Positions 24,780-32,623 of a DNA stretch of 64,000 nt are shown here, piece after piece. Positions within the stretch are counted from its first letter, which is position 1. Each line of letters starts with the position of its first letter. The DNA comes from Planctomycetota bacterium. Its GTDB lineage: Bacteria; Planctomycetota; J058; JAJDCQ01. The notes under the pieces are model-generated. The model saw only the letters and a program-made list of their open reading frames with translations, was not told the DNA's origin and ran no database searches. The DNA is taken from positions 1-64,000 of the forward strand of contig JAJDCQ010000108.1 of the NCBI GenBank assembly GCA_029260755.1. Reading direction: 5' to 3'. Both the position numbers and the translations under genes were made by a program.

Positions 24780-26783
24780 GTGATGGCCAACCGGCAGGCG
24801 GTCGAGCAGGATGGCGTCGGGTCGGCTCGCGAGCCGACCGACACCGCGCTGATGATCGCATTCGCGGGAGGCGACGACGATGCCCTCGCGAGCCTCCACG
24901 CGCGTCACCGGGGGGGGGCGCGCAGCCTCCTCCGACGCTTCGGCTGGCTGAACGAAGCGGACGTCGACGACGTCGTCCAGCAAGCGCTCATCCAGGTTTG
25001 GCGCAACCGCTCGCGATTCGATGCGAGCCTGGAGTTCTGGCCCTGGTTCTCCACCATCCTCACGCGCCTCGCCCTCAGCGCCCTGCGAGCGCGGAAGCGA
25101 AGCCGCATCCAACCCCTTCAGGAGAACGACCCGGAGCCAGTCGACCGATCGGTCGGGCCGGCGAGCTCGGCCGTGTGGGAGGAGGAGCGGTCCCGGCTTC
25201 GCGCCGAGATCCATGCGGTGATCGAGGAGCTGCCCCCGAACCAGCGCGCCGCAATGCGGCTCCGACTTGGTCTTGATGGCAACAGGCAGCGAACCTACCA
25301 GGGCGTCGCGCTCGAGCTGGGCGTCGCGCTCGCGGCGGTCAAGGCGCGGCTGTCCCGCGCGCTTCCGCCGACGCGAGCGGCGCTGGTTGGGGCGGGGCGG
25401 CGCGTCCCGGCTCCGGAACCCGACGGCCCTCGCTCGGTCTGGAAGTCTGCGGCCGGCGGCGCCGTCCTCCTAGCCCTTGCTCTCGCGTCCCAGTGGCTCG
25501 ATCGGACGCCCGAGGCCCGGATCCCACCGGCGACCGGCGACCAAGCGCTTCGAGCGGGCCCCGACAGCCCGGAGGAGCGGGCGCAGCGGGCGGTGAATCA
25601 CTACCTGATGCACTCCCTCGGCTCGATCGTCCCCGGCGGCGTCATCATCCTCCCGCCGCCCCCGCCGGTGCTCTTCCACCAGGGCGTCTTCCCGGGCGTC
25701 GCCTGGGAGGGCATCGCGATGACGGCATGGGGCGAGGACGACCGGTTCCTCAGCGCGATCGGCGGTGGCGCCGCGTCGCAGCCCGGCGCCGTCGCCGAGC
25801 ACTGGTGCTACGACCGCGCCATCGGCGCCTGGTCCCGGCTCGCGGACCTCCCCGAGCCCCGCCGGTGGGGCCGGGCAGTCCCGCTCGGCGGCCGCCTCTA
25901 CTACGCCGGGGGGAGTGCGGATGCCAGCGAGCTTCCCGGCCGCTCCGAGAAGACGGTCTTCGTCTACGACCCGGCGACGAACGCGTGGGCCGAGGCGCCT
26001 CCCATGGAGGTCGCAAGGGCGCACTTCGCCGCGTTCGCCGTGCCGGCAGAGAACGCGATCGTGGTGATCGGCGGCGACGGCAACGGCCCCGACGACCGAG
26101 GGCTGGGCGGGCGGTGGATCAAGTCCGCCGAGGTCTGGCGGGAGGACGCGCCGAAGTGGGAGCTGAAGGAGGACGTCCTGCCCGGCTACTCAGGCAAGTT
26201 CGGCGCGACGCTGGTCGACCCGAGCGGCAGCGAGGTGCTTCTGGTCGGCGGCGTCGAGAACACCCAGCGCTCGACGGGGGTCGTCCACTCGCGGCGCACA
26301 CAGGTCTGGGACGTGCGCACGGGACGAACGCGCCCGGGACCCACGATGCCCCTCGGCGCCGAGCGCGCCGCTCCGATCGTCGTTCGCCACCGTGGCCGCA
26401 CCTACGTGCTCTTCGGCGACGGAAGCCGCGATGCGAAGAAGAGGGACGTCTTGATCTACGACTCGGATCGGGCGAGCTGGTCGCGGGCCGCGGTGTTCGG
26501 GGAGACGCCGTTCCCTGAGCGGCCGGGCTCCGCGGTGGTCACCACGCCTGCCGGGGGCAAGGCGGTTATCACGGTGGGGGGCTCGGCGGAACGCCGCGTG
26601 CGTCGGATCGAGCTGGACGAGCTGGATGTGGTGATTGAGGAGGCCCGGAAGGCGCTCGAGGGCGGGGGCGACGGTGGGGCGGGATCTGTGGAGCCGCCTC
26701 GACCGCCCGAGCCCCCCGACGACGCGGGTGACGAAGGGGACGGGGGCCAGGAGGAGCCGCCGCGACCCGACCCGCTCACGTAG
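24780..26783 (+). CDS. ECF sigma factor fused to a membrane segment and Kelch-like propeller
   Basis: 667 aa from GTG at 24780 (ATG is the next codon) with GGATGGAG upstream. Residues about 22-200 form an ECF sigma factor: sigma2 includes DVDDVVQQALIQVWRNRSRF, and sigma4 includes IEELPPNQRAAMRLRLG and YQGVALELGVALAAVKARLS (the helix-turn-helix). Residues about 223-240 (AAGGAVLLALALASQWL) are a single predicted membrane segment. Residues about 290-620 carry repeated Kelch-like blades (RWGRAVPLGGRLYYAGGSAD; VFVYDPATNAWAEAPPMEVA; HFAAFAVPAENAIVVIGGDG). The tail is Pro/Glu/Asp-rich. The sigma part would be cytoplasmic and the propeller outside, so sensing and transcription could lie on one chain. 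Planctomycetes are known for ECF factors with C-terminal extensions. No anti-sigma gene is seen nearby. Confidence 0.85.
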   Translation: MMANRQAVEQDGVGSAREPTDTALMIAFAGGDDDALASLHARHRGGARSLLRRFGWLNEADVDDVVQQALIQVWRNRSRFDASLEFWPWFSTILTRLALSALRARKRSRIQPLQENDPEPVDRSVGPASSAVWEEERSRLRAEIHAVIEELPPNQRAAMRLRLGLDGNRQRTYQGVALELGVALAAVKARLSRALPPTRAALVGAGRRVPAPEPDGPRSVWKSAAGGAVLLALALASQWLDRTPEARIPPATGDQALRAGPDSPEERAQRAVNHYLMHSLGSIVPGGVIILPPPPPVLFHQGVFPGVAWEGIAMTAWGEDDRFLSAIGGGAASQPGAVAEHWCYDRAIGAWSRLADLPEPRRWGRAVPLGGRLYYAGGSADASELPGRSEKTVFVYDPATNAWAEAPPMEVARAHFAAFAVPAENAIVVIGGDGNGPDDRGLGGRWIKSAEVWREDAPKWELKEDVLPGYSGKFGATLVDPSGSEVLLVGGVENTQRSTGVVHSRRTQVWDVRTGRTRPGPTMPLGAERAAPIVVRHRGRTYVLFGDGSRDAKKRDVLIYDSDRASWSRAAVFGETPFPERPGSAVVTTPAGGKAVITVGGSAERRVRRIELDELDVVIEEARKALEGGGDGGAGSVEPPRPPEPPDDAGDEGDGGQEEPPRPDPLT

Positions 26784-27185
26784 GAGGAGCTGGTCGCCAG
26801 CCGGCCACCAGGAGCTCCGAGGCGCGCGCGAGGCCGAGCCCCACAAGGCGAGCACGCCGTGACGAGCCGCGCGACCGAACGCCGACATCGGCAAGCGCCC
26901 CGCGCCTCGCGCGGGTCGGCGCGGCGGTCTCGCCGAAGGGGTGAAACGGGCCGCGTGGGGTGGCCCCCGGAAGGGGCTGCGGATTCGATCGAGCACGAGG
27001 CGTGACGCGAGAGCTGGCGTCGCCCGGTCGCGATCAGCGGAGGCGGGATCGGGCAGCGGGAGCGGTCAGCGGACGCGGACCAAGGTCACGGCCGGCGGTC
27101 ACGGCCGCGGCCGGCGGTCACGACACCACGGTCACGGTCCGCGGTCCGCGGTCACGGACACGGACAAGGCCGCGGGGTCTACCCT
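26784..27185. other. 400-bp gap with degenerate GGTCACGG repeats
   Basis: Between the convergent ECF-Kelch gene and pheT. About 27050-27165 consists of irregular GGTCACGGCC, GGTCCGCGG and CACGGACACGG units, a worn relative of the GGCCGT minisatellites elsewhere. The rest shows no gene on either strand. Confidence 0.6.
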
Positions 27186-29009
27186 TTACCCTCGCACGAT
27201 CGGTCCGAGGATGTCCTGGACCACCTCGAACACCGCCACCGGCGCCCGGATTCCCCACGCGTCGAGCACCTGCGGGTGGACCTCTCCGATGAACCCGACG
27301 ACCCGCGCCGCGTCGCCCTTGCCCGCCCGAACCAACCCCATCCGACTCGGGATGAACGTCGGGTGGTCCGCCGTCGCGACGAGCTCGTAGCTCTCGCCGA
27401 GGCCGAGGTCGTCCATCAGCAGGTGAAGCGCCCCGTGGGCGTCGGTGAAGCTCGCCGATGCGTGGGCGATGAGGCCGGCGAGCCGATGCTCGGTGCGGCA
27501 GCCCTCGTTCTGCTTCTCGTCGGCGACGGCGACCTCGCCCGCCTCGAAGACGCGGTGCGGGTAGAGCGCCTTGGCGCTCGCCGCCTCCACGCGCAGCAGG
27601 CTGGGGATGAGCCAGTCGCGGAGCGCGCTGAACGTCTCGCTCATCGGGTTCACGATCCGGACGAGCTGGCCGCCCGGCGGCGGCGGGCTGCCCGGCGGGG
27701 TCTGCGCGCCTTCGTCCTCGGCGTCCGATCCGGCGTCGGCTGCTCCGAGGCCCATCCGGACCCGCTCGCGGTCGCGGCTGCTGAGCAGGTTCGAGATGAT
27801 CTCCTCGAAGCCGAAGCCGATCATCCGGTCGCGGAGGTGATCCTCGAGCTCGGTCTCCGGCGCGAGCTTCCCCGGGCTCCAGTCCTCGGGGAGGATCGGC
27901 TCGAAGGCGTCGAAGCCTCGCGCGATCGCGTAGTCCTCGACGACGTCGACCGAGTGGAGATAGTCGGCCCGCCATGCGGGGATGGTCGCGACGACCTGGC
28001 CGTCCTTCGCCTCGGTCGTCACGCCGTACTCGAGGAGGCGCGTCGTCACCTCGGCCTCGTCGACGTCGAGCCCGGTGAAGCGGGCGACGTCTCGGACGGT
28101 CGTCGTGGCGCTCTGGCCGCGACCGAACGCTTGCGGCGCGACCGTCTCCCGACCGAGGCCGGTGTCGTAGGGGTACCGCGTGGTCACTCGCCGGATCGTG
28201 CCGCCGCGATCGACCATGTTCGCGGCGAGGATGTTGAGGGCGAGGGTGACCGCGTAGGCGTCGTGCCCGGTCGCCTCGACGAAGAGGTGGTCGTCGCCTG
28301 GCTTCACCTCGCCGAGCTCGCGGCTGTTGATCACCGGCGGGAAGCTGAGGACGACGCCCTTGGCGTCGATCAGCATCGGCACCGTGTCGGCCTTCTTCCC
28401 GCCCTTGTCGAGGATGTGGGCGTGCTCCTTGCCCTTCGGATGTTCCTCGAGGACGCGCCCCGGCGTCATCGCCTCCTCGAACCCGAGCGGCGTGAACGTG
28501 ACGTCGCCGTCGCGCGGGACGCCGGCGTAGCGGATCGGGAACGCGATCCGGCTCGCGTCGTAGATCCCGATCGCGACGTTCTCGCGGCGCCGCCCGTAGT
28601 TGTCGACGAGCTTCTCCTGGGTCTGGACGAAGCCGGTCAGGCCCGCGTCGTCGATCGTCACGCCCTGCACGACGAAGCCGCCGACGACGGGGCGCAGCTT
28701 CTCGAGCGAGGCGTCCGCGTCGATGAAGAGCCCCTCGCCCGGCGCCGCCTCGAAGGCGCTGCCGTAGTCGCGGTCGATCTTGCCGGTCAGCTTGGCGCGG
28801 ATCTGGCGCGCGATCCCCTCGGGGCACCAGAGATCGGGGCGGTTGGTGTCCTGGAGCTCGATCCGGACGGCCGCCTCGCCCTCCTCGGGCGCGCGACCGT
28901 CGATCTCGCCCTTCACCAGGGCGAGGTGTCCCTCGATCTCTTCCTCGCTGAGCGCGCCGTGGCCGATGAGGCCGCGCAGATCGTCGAGGTCGACGGTGAT
29001 CGTCGGCAT
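27186..29009 (-). CDS. pheT: Phenylalanyl-tRNA synthetase beta subunit, archaeal/eukaryotic type
   Basis: 607 aa, much shorter than the bacterial beta chain (about 790) and matching the archaeal/eukaryotic form, which lacks the N-terminal tRNA-binding EMAP-like domain and the C-terminal anticodon-binding domain. Seen: MPTITVDLDDLRGLIG at the start, QDTNRPDLWCPEGIARQIR, FPPVINSRELGEV, and IPAWRADYLHSVDVVEDYAI in the B5 region. MSETFSALRDWLIPSLL and FEAGEVAV belong to the pseudo-catalytic core. A Pro/Gly-rich insert lies at about 430-455. With PheS it forms the heterotetramer that charges tRNA(Phe). It starts 22 bp after pheS and is the last gene of a three-gene operon. Confidence 0.93.
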   Translation of the reverse strand: MPTITVDLDDLRGLIGHGALSEEEIEGHLALVKGEIDGRAPEEGEAAVRIELQDTNRPDLWCPEGIARQIRAKLTGKIDRDYGSAFEAAPGEGLFIDADASLEKLRPVVGGFVVQGVTIDDAGLTGFVQTQEKLVDNYGRRRENVAIGIYDASRIAFPIRYAGVPRDGDVTFTPLGFEEAMTPGRVLEEHPKGKEHAHILDKGGKKADTVPMLIDAKGVVLSFPPVINSRELGEVKPGDDHLFVEATGHDAYAVTLALNILAANMVDRGGTIRRVTTRYPYDTGLGRETVAPQAFGRGQSATTTVRDVARFTGLDVDEAEVTTRLLEYGVTTEAKDGQVVATIPAWRADYLHSVDVVEDYAIARGFDAFEPILPEDWSPGKLAPETELEDHLRDRMIGFGFEEIISNLLSSRDRERVRMGLGAADAGSDAEDEGAQTPPGSPPPPGGQLVRIVNPMSETFSALRDWLIPSLLRVEAASAKALYPHRVFEAGEVAVADEKQNEGCRTEHRLAGLIAHASASFTDAHGALHLLMDDLGLGESYELVATADHPTFIPSRMGLVRAGKGDAARVVGFIGEVHPQVLDAWGIRAPVAVFEVVQDILGPIVRG

Positions 29010-29031
29010 CGGTCTTCTCTCGATCCGTTCT

Positions 29032-30639
29032 CTAGGGCCGCAGCTTCTTGCCGCGGATCAGCTCGAGGTCGCCGCTGAAGAGCTCGCGGATGTCGTTGAT
29101 CCCGAGCGCCACCATCGCCATCCGGTCGAGGCCGAGGCCCCACGCGATCACCGGGACGTCGATCCCGAGCGGCTTGGTCAGCTCGGGTCGGAAGACGCCG
29201 CTCCCGCCGAGCTCGACCCAGCCGAGGCGCGGGTGCTTCATGTGGATCTCGACGCTCGGCTCGGTGAACGGGAAGTAGGTCGGCGCGAACTTCACCACCT
29301 CGCTCTGCGCGATCTCGAGGGCGAAGATCTTGAGCAGTCCGAGCAGATGCCGGAGCGAGATCTCCTCGCCCAGCACGATCCCCTCGACCTGGAAGAAGTC
29401 GGGCGCGTGGGTCGCATCGACCGTGTCGCAGCGGAAGCACCGGGCCATGCCGAAGTACTTCCCGGGCACCCGCGGCACTTTCGAGAGCATCCGCGCCGAG
29501 AGGGCCGTGCCCTGGCTCCGCAGGAGCAGACGGCGCGTCCGCTCGCGGTCGAAGTCGTAGCTCCAGCCGATCGAGCCGGTGTCACCGCCGTTCTCGTGCG
29601 CGGCCGCCACGTTGTCGAGGTAGGGCTGCTCGATCTCGCGGGCGTGGGTCGGCTTCGCGACGTAGTAGGCGTCGTGGATCGCGCGCGCCGGATGGAACTG
29701 CGGCATGAAGAGCGCGTCCATGTTCCAGAACTCGCTCTCGACGAGGCCGCCGGTCATCTGCTCGAAGCCGAGCCCGATGAGGCTGCGCTTCACCCGGTCG
29801 AGGAACTCGCGGTAGGGATGCCGCCGGCCCGCGACGGCGCGCGGCGGCCGGATGTTCATGCTGTAGCGACGGAAGCTCTTGCCCTTCCAGCTCCCGTCGC
29901 GCAGATGATCGCTCGTGAGCTGGCCGATCTCGTTCTCGGCGGCGGCGATCACGCCCTTCGCCGCGTCGACGAGGCCGCGCCCGGCGTCGGTCATGACGTA
30001 GTAGCGGATCGTCGTCGTGTCGACCTTGAACGGCCCGCGCGCCTTGCCCCGCTTGCGCGTCTCCTCGTCGATGACCTTCGCCTCCTCGGGCGAGATCGAC
30101 TCCCACGGCTGCGCCTCGTCGCCCGCGTCTTCGAGGCGGGCGAGGAGCGCCGCCGTCGTCGCGAGGTGGGCCGAGGCGGTCGCCGCCTTTCCCTCGAACG
30201 GCTCGGCGGTCGCCTGGACGAGCCCGTCCTTGCCCACCCGGACGAGCCCGTTCTGCTTCAGCCAGCCGAGCGCCGCCCCGCTCTCGGCTGGCTCGACGTC
30301 GACCTTCGACCGCAGGTCCGCCGGGGTGATCCCGCTCGCGCCGCGGACGACGTCGAGGAGGCGCTGCCGGGGGTGACCGAGCTTGCGGTAGGCGGCGCCG
30401 ACGTCGGTGATCGCGACGCTCTTGAGCTCGACCTCCTGATCCTCGGGAGCGTCGACGGCTCCCTTCATCCGGAGGAACTCGGCGGAGCTGCGCGCCTGGT
30501 CGACGGCGAGCTCGCTCGACGCGGCGATGTCGTCGGCCGTGACCGGCCCGCTCGACGCGGCGATCGCGATCAGGGCGCGGGCCTCGTACGGAGAGAGCGC
30601 GGCCGTGGTCTCGGCCGCGCTCCGATCTGCATCACTCAT
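29032..30639 (-). CDS. pheS: Phenylalanyl-tRNA synthetase alpha subunit, archaeal/eukaryotic type
   Basis: 535 aa. ATG at 30639 is chosen because residues upstream in the frame are low-complexity. The N-terminal 200 residues contain winged-helix DNA-binding-like folds (ALIAIAASSGPVTADDIAAS; RQRLLDVVRGASGITPADLR), the hallmark of archaeal and eukaryotic PheS; bacterial PheS instead has a coiled coil and is about 340 aa. The class II catalytic domain shows HPYREFLDRVKRSLIGLGFE, LFMPQFHPARAIHDAYYV, LLRSQGTALSARML (motif 2 area), FRCDTVDATHAPDFFQVEG and GLGLDRMAMVALGINDIREL (motif 3). It catalyses Phe activation and transfer. The gene lies 25 bp after a small membrane protein gene. Confidence 0.93.
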   Translation of the reverse strand: MSDADRSAAETTAALSPYEARALIAIAASSGPVTADDIAASSELAVDQARSSAEFLRMKGAVDAPEDQEVELKSVAITDVGAAYRKLGHPRQRLLDVVRGASGITPADLRSKVDVEPAESGAALGWLKQNGLVRVGKDGLVQATAEPFEGKAATASAHLATTAALLARLEDAGDEAQPWESISPEEAKVIDEETRKRGKARGPFKVDTTTIRYYVMTDAGRGLVDAAKGVIAAAENEIGQLTSDHLRDGSWKGKSFRRYSMNIRPPRAVAGRRHPYREFLDRVKRSLIGLGFEQMTGGLVESEFWNMDALFMPQFHPARAIHDAYYVAKPTHAREIEQPYLDNVAAAHENGGDTGSIGWSYDFDRERTRRLLLRSQGTALSARMLSKVPRVPGKYFGMARCFRCDTVDATHAPDFFQVEGIVLGEEISLRHLLGLLKIFALEIAQSEVVKFAPTYFPFTEPSVEIHMKHPRLGWVELGGSGVFRPELTKPLGIDVPVIAWGLGLDRMAMVALGINDIRELFSGDLELIRGKKLRP

Positions 30640-30664
30640 GGCGTTTCCCGGAGGGGTGTTCCGA

Positions 30665-30964
30665 TCAGTGGTGGTGGACCACCTGCGCGCGACGGAGGAG
30701 CAGCAGGAGCTGGGCGCCATAGACCACGAACGGGAAGAGGAGGACCGACACGCAGCAGCCGCAGACGATCGAGCCGAGCGTGATGTGCCCGCTCCAGGTC
30801 GCCATCGTGTACCAGCTGCAGAAGTAGACGCCGATCCCGGCGAAGAGGGCCGCGAGCTCGCGGACCCAGCCACCGATCCGGTGCTCGATCGGCGTGATGA
30901 CGTAGTAGATCGACATGATCGGGCCGAGGATCGCGAGCGGGATCAGCCAGAGGAGCCAGTGCAT
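30665..30964 (-). CDS. Small integral membrane protein, unknown
   Basis: 99 aa. ATG at 30964 has AGGAG nine bases upstream, which decides the start. Three hydrophobic segments are seen: MHWLLWLIPLAILGPIMSIY, ELAALFAGIGVYFCSWYTMA, and GSIVCGCCVSVLLFPFVVYG. Two Cys pairs (CGCC) and a terminal HHH stand out and could bind a metal; that is only a guess. It opens the operon with pheS and pheT. I do not recognise the family. Confidence 0.65.
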   Translation of the reverse strand: MHWLLWLIPLAILGPIMSIYYVITPIEHRIGGWVRELAALFAGIGVYFCSWYTMATWSGHITLGSIVCGCCVSVLLFPFVVYGAQLLLLLRRAQVVHHH

Positions 30965-31017
30965 GGTCGGCAACTCCTGAGTTCGGTTCGAGCTTCGGGG
31001 ATGGACGGCGGCCGACC

Positions 31018-31045
31018 ATCATGCGCGATTGGCTCGACGCGTCAA
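31018..31045 (-). promoter_or_regulatory. Predicted promoter for the small membrane protein-pheST operon
   Basis: Minus strand TTGACG (31045-31040), 16 bp, CATGAT (31023-31018), 54 bp before the first start codon. Just upstream, about 31052-31100, GGGACCGTCCCG-type inverted repeats (ACCGTCCCG and CGGGACGGT) could be an operator or attenuation structure. Confidence 0.35.
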
Positions 31046-31201
31046 GCGAGACCGGGACCGTCCCGCGAGCCGTCCCGCCTTCGTCCCAGTCGGGACGGTT
31101 CCGCCCCACCCGAACCATGGGCACCCGAGGGAGAAACGACTTAGAGACGGACCAGACCATGGACCACGCCTTGCTCCAGAGAGGGCCGGAGGCGAAGGGA
31201 C

Positions 31202-32389
31202 ATGCGACGGAGCGGACTGATTCACGCGGCGATCGGCGCCGCCCTCACCCTGACGACGGCGCTCGGCGCCGGCTGTGTCACGCCGAGCGCGACCCGAACG
31301 GGCCACGAGCAGAGTCCGCGCGTCACCCTCACCGCCGCGACCGAGGCGGCCACGCTTCCAGACGGCGCCCAGCGCCTCCCGTCCCGGCGCCTCTGGTCCC
31401 AGAGGACGCGCGACGCGTTCCCCGCCGGCCCCGTCCTGATCGAGAGCGTCGCCGGCTACGGCAACGGCGTCGTCGTCCACTCGACCCCCGAGCTCACCCT
31501 CGTCCTGACCAACGAGCACGTCGCCGCGATGCTCGCCGAGTCCGACGACCTCTGGATCCGCGCCCCGTCGCGAGACGGCGAGGCGTTCCCCGCGTTCCCC
31601 GCCGAGCCCGTCTTCCCCTCGCGCCAGTCGCTCGCCCTCAGCCAGGCGCTCCATCAGCTCCCGGCGAGCCTCGCGGCCGCCGACGAGGCGACGATCGCGC
31701 GCCTCATGGCCGACCTCGGAGCCGAGCAGTTCGTCCTCCGCCTCGGCATGAGCCTCATCGTCGACGCCCGCTGGCGCGCCGCCCACGACCTGGCCCTTCT
31801 GCGCGTCGACACCGGCGGGATCGTCCTGCCCGCCGCGCCGATCGCACCGGCCGACGCCGCGCCGCGGGTCGCCCCGGGCGCCTACCGGATGGTCAGCATG
31901 ATCCCCGGCGATGAGCCCAAGGTGATCGGCCTGGTCGACCCGCCCTGGGCGACGAGCCGTCCCTGCATCGACCGCCGGATGCGCCAGGGCATGAGCGGGA
32001 GCGGGATCTTCGACGAGAGGGGTCGACTCCACGCCCTCGGCGGGGTCGCCCCGATCGACGACCTCCCCATCGCCACGGCGCCGCGCGGCGTCTACGACAC
32101 CGAGACGGCGGCCCGCGCCGCCGTCCAGCGCCGCGCCAACGACCTGCGCACCCTCCTGGTGAGCGAGGCCGAGCCGCCGGCCGTCTTCGAGGCGTGCAGC
32201 AAGCTGAGCGACGCCAGCGACCGGTTCGCCGCGACCCTGCCCGAGAACGACTGGGTCGGGATCACCCAGCTCGCCGAGATCCATGCGTGGGTCGCGCACG
32301 CCGACGAGCTGACCGACGATGAGGAGCTGCCGGACATCGCCGCGGCGACGCGGGCGGCTCCTCGGGCGGTCGTGGCGAGCGTGCGGTAG
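31202..32389 (+). CDS. Trypsin-like serine protease lipoprotein
   Basis: 395 aa. ATG at 31202 follows GGCGAAGGGAC and begins a lipoprotein signal ending LGAGC. The chymotrypsin-like triad can be placed: His in LVLTNEHVAAM, Asp in AHDLALLRVD, and Ser in RRMRQGMSGSGIFDERG (GxSGS). Spacing of the His and Asp is longer than in trypsin because of a helical insert (about 125-180). The C-terminal 90 residues are helical and outside the protease fold. It would act in the periplasm or envelope as a membrane-tethered protease or inactive relative. It is transcribed divergently from the pheST operon. Confidence 0.75.
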   Translation: MRRSGLIHAAIGAALTLTTALGAGCVTPSATRTGHEQSPRVTLTAATEAATLPDGAQRLPSRRLWSQRTRDAFPAGPVLIESVAGYGNGVVVHSTPELTLVLTNEHVAAMLAESDDLWIRAPSRDGEAFPAFPAEPVFPSRQSLALSQALHQLPASLAAADEATIARLMADLGAEQFVLRLGMSLIVDARWRAAHDLALLRVDTGGIVLPAAPIAPADAAPRVAPGAYRMVSMIPGDEPKVIGLVDPPWATSRPCIDRRMRQGMSGSGIFDERGRLHALGGVAPIDDLPIATAPRGVYDTETAARAAVQRRANDLRTLLVSEAEPPAVFEACSKLSDASDRFAATLPENDWVGITQLAEIHAWVAHADELTDDEELPDIAAATRAAPRAVVASVR

Positions 32390-32427
32390 CTCATCCGAAC
32401 GCGAGCGATCGTTGCTCCGACGGGTGA

Positions 32428-32584
32428 CGATCCACAGATTACACAACACAGATTACACAGATTACACAGATAGCCGCGGGCGGTCCGTCGTCCGCGCCGA
32501 GGGCGCAGGGACAGCGGCGCAGCGGCAAGGGATGGCCGCGCCCGGCAACTCGTAATCTGTGTAATCTGTGTAATCTGTGGATCG
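32428..32584. repeat. Inverted repeat of ACAGATTAC units
   Basis: The left arm starts CGATCCACAGATTACAC at 32428 and continues with further CAGATTACA copies to 32470. The right arm, 32552-32584, is its reverse complement (ending TCTGTGGATCG). Each arm holds about three 10-bp units. It stands between convergent genes and is far more AT-rich than its surroundings, so it may act as a two-way terminator or be a mobile repeat. Confidence 0.75.
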
Positions 32585-32623
32585 TTTCCGAAGCGGCAAT
32601 GGCCCGCGCCTGCTCCGGGAGCG

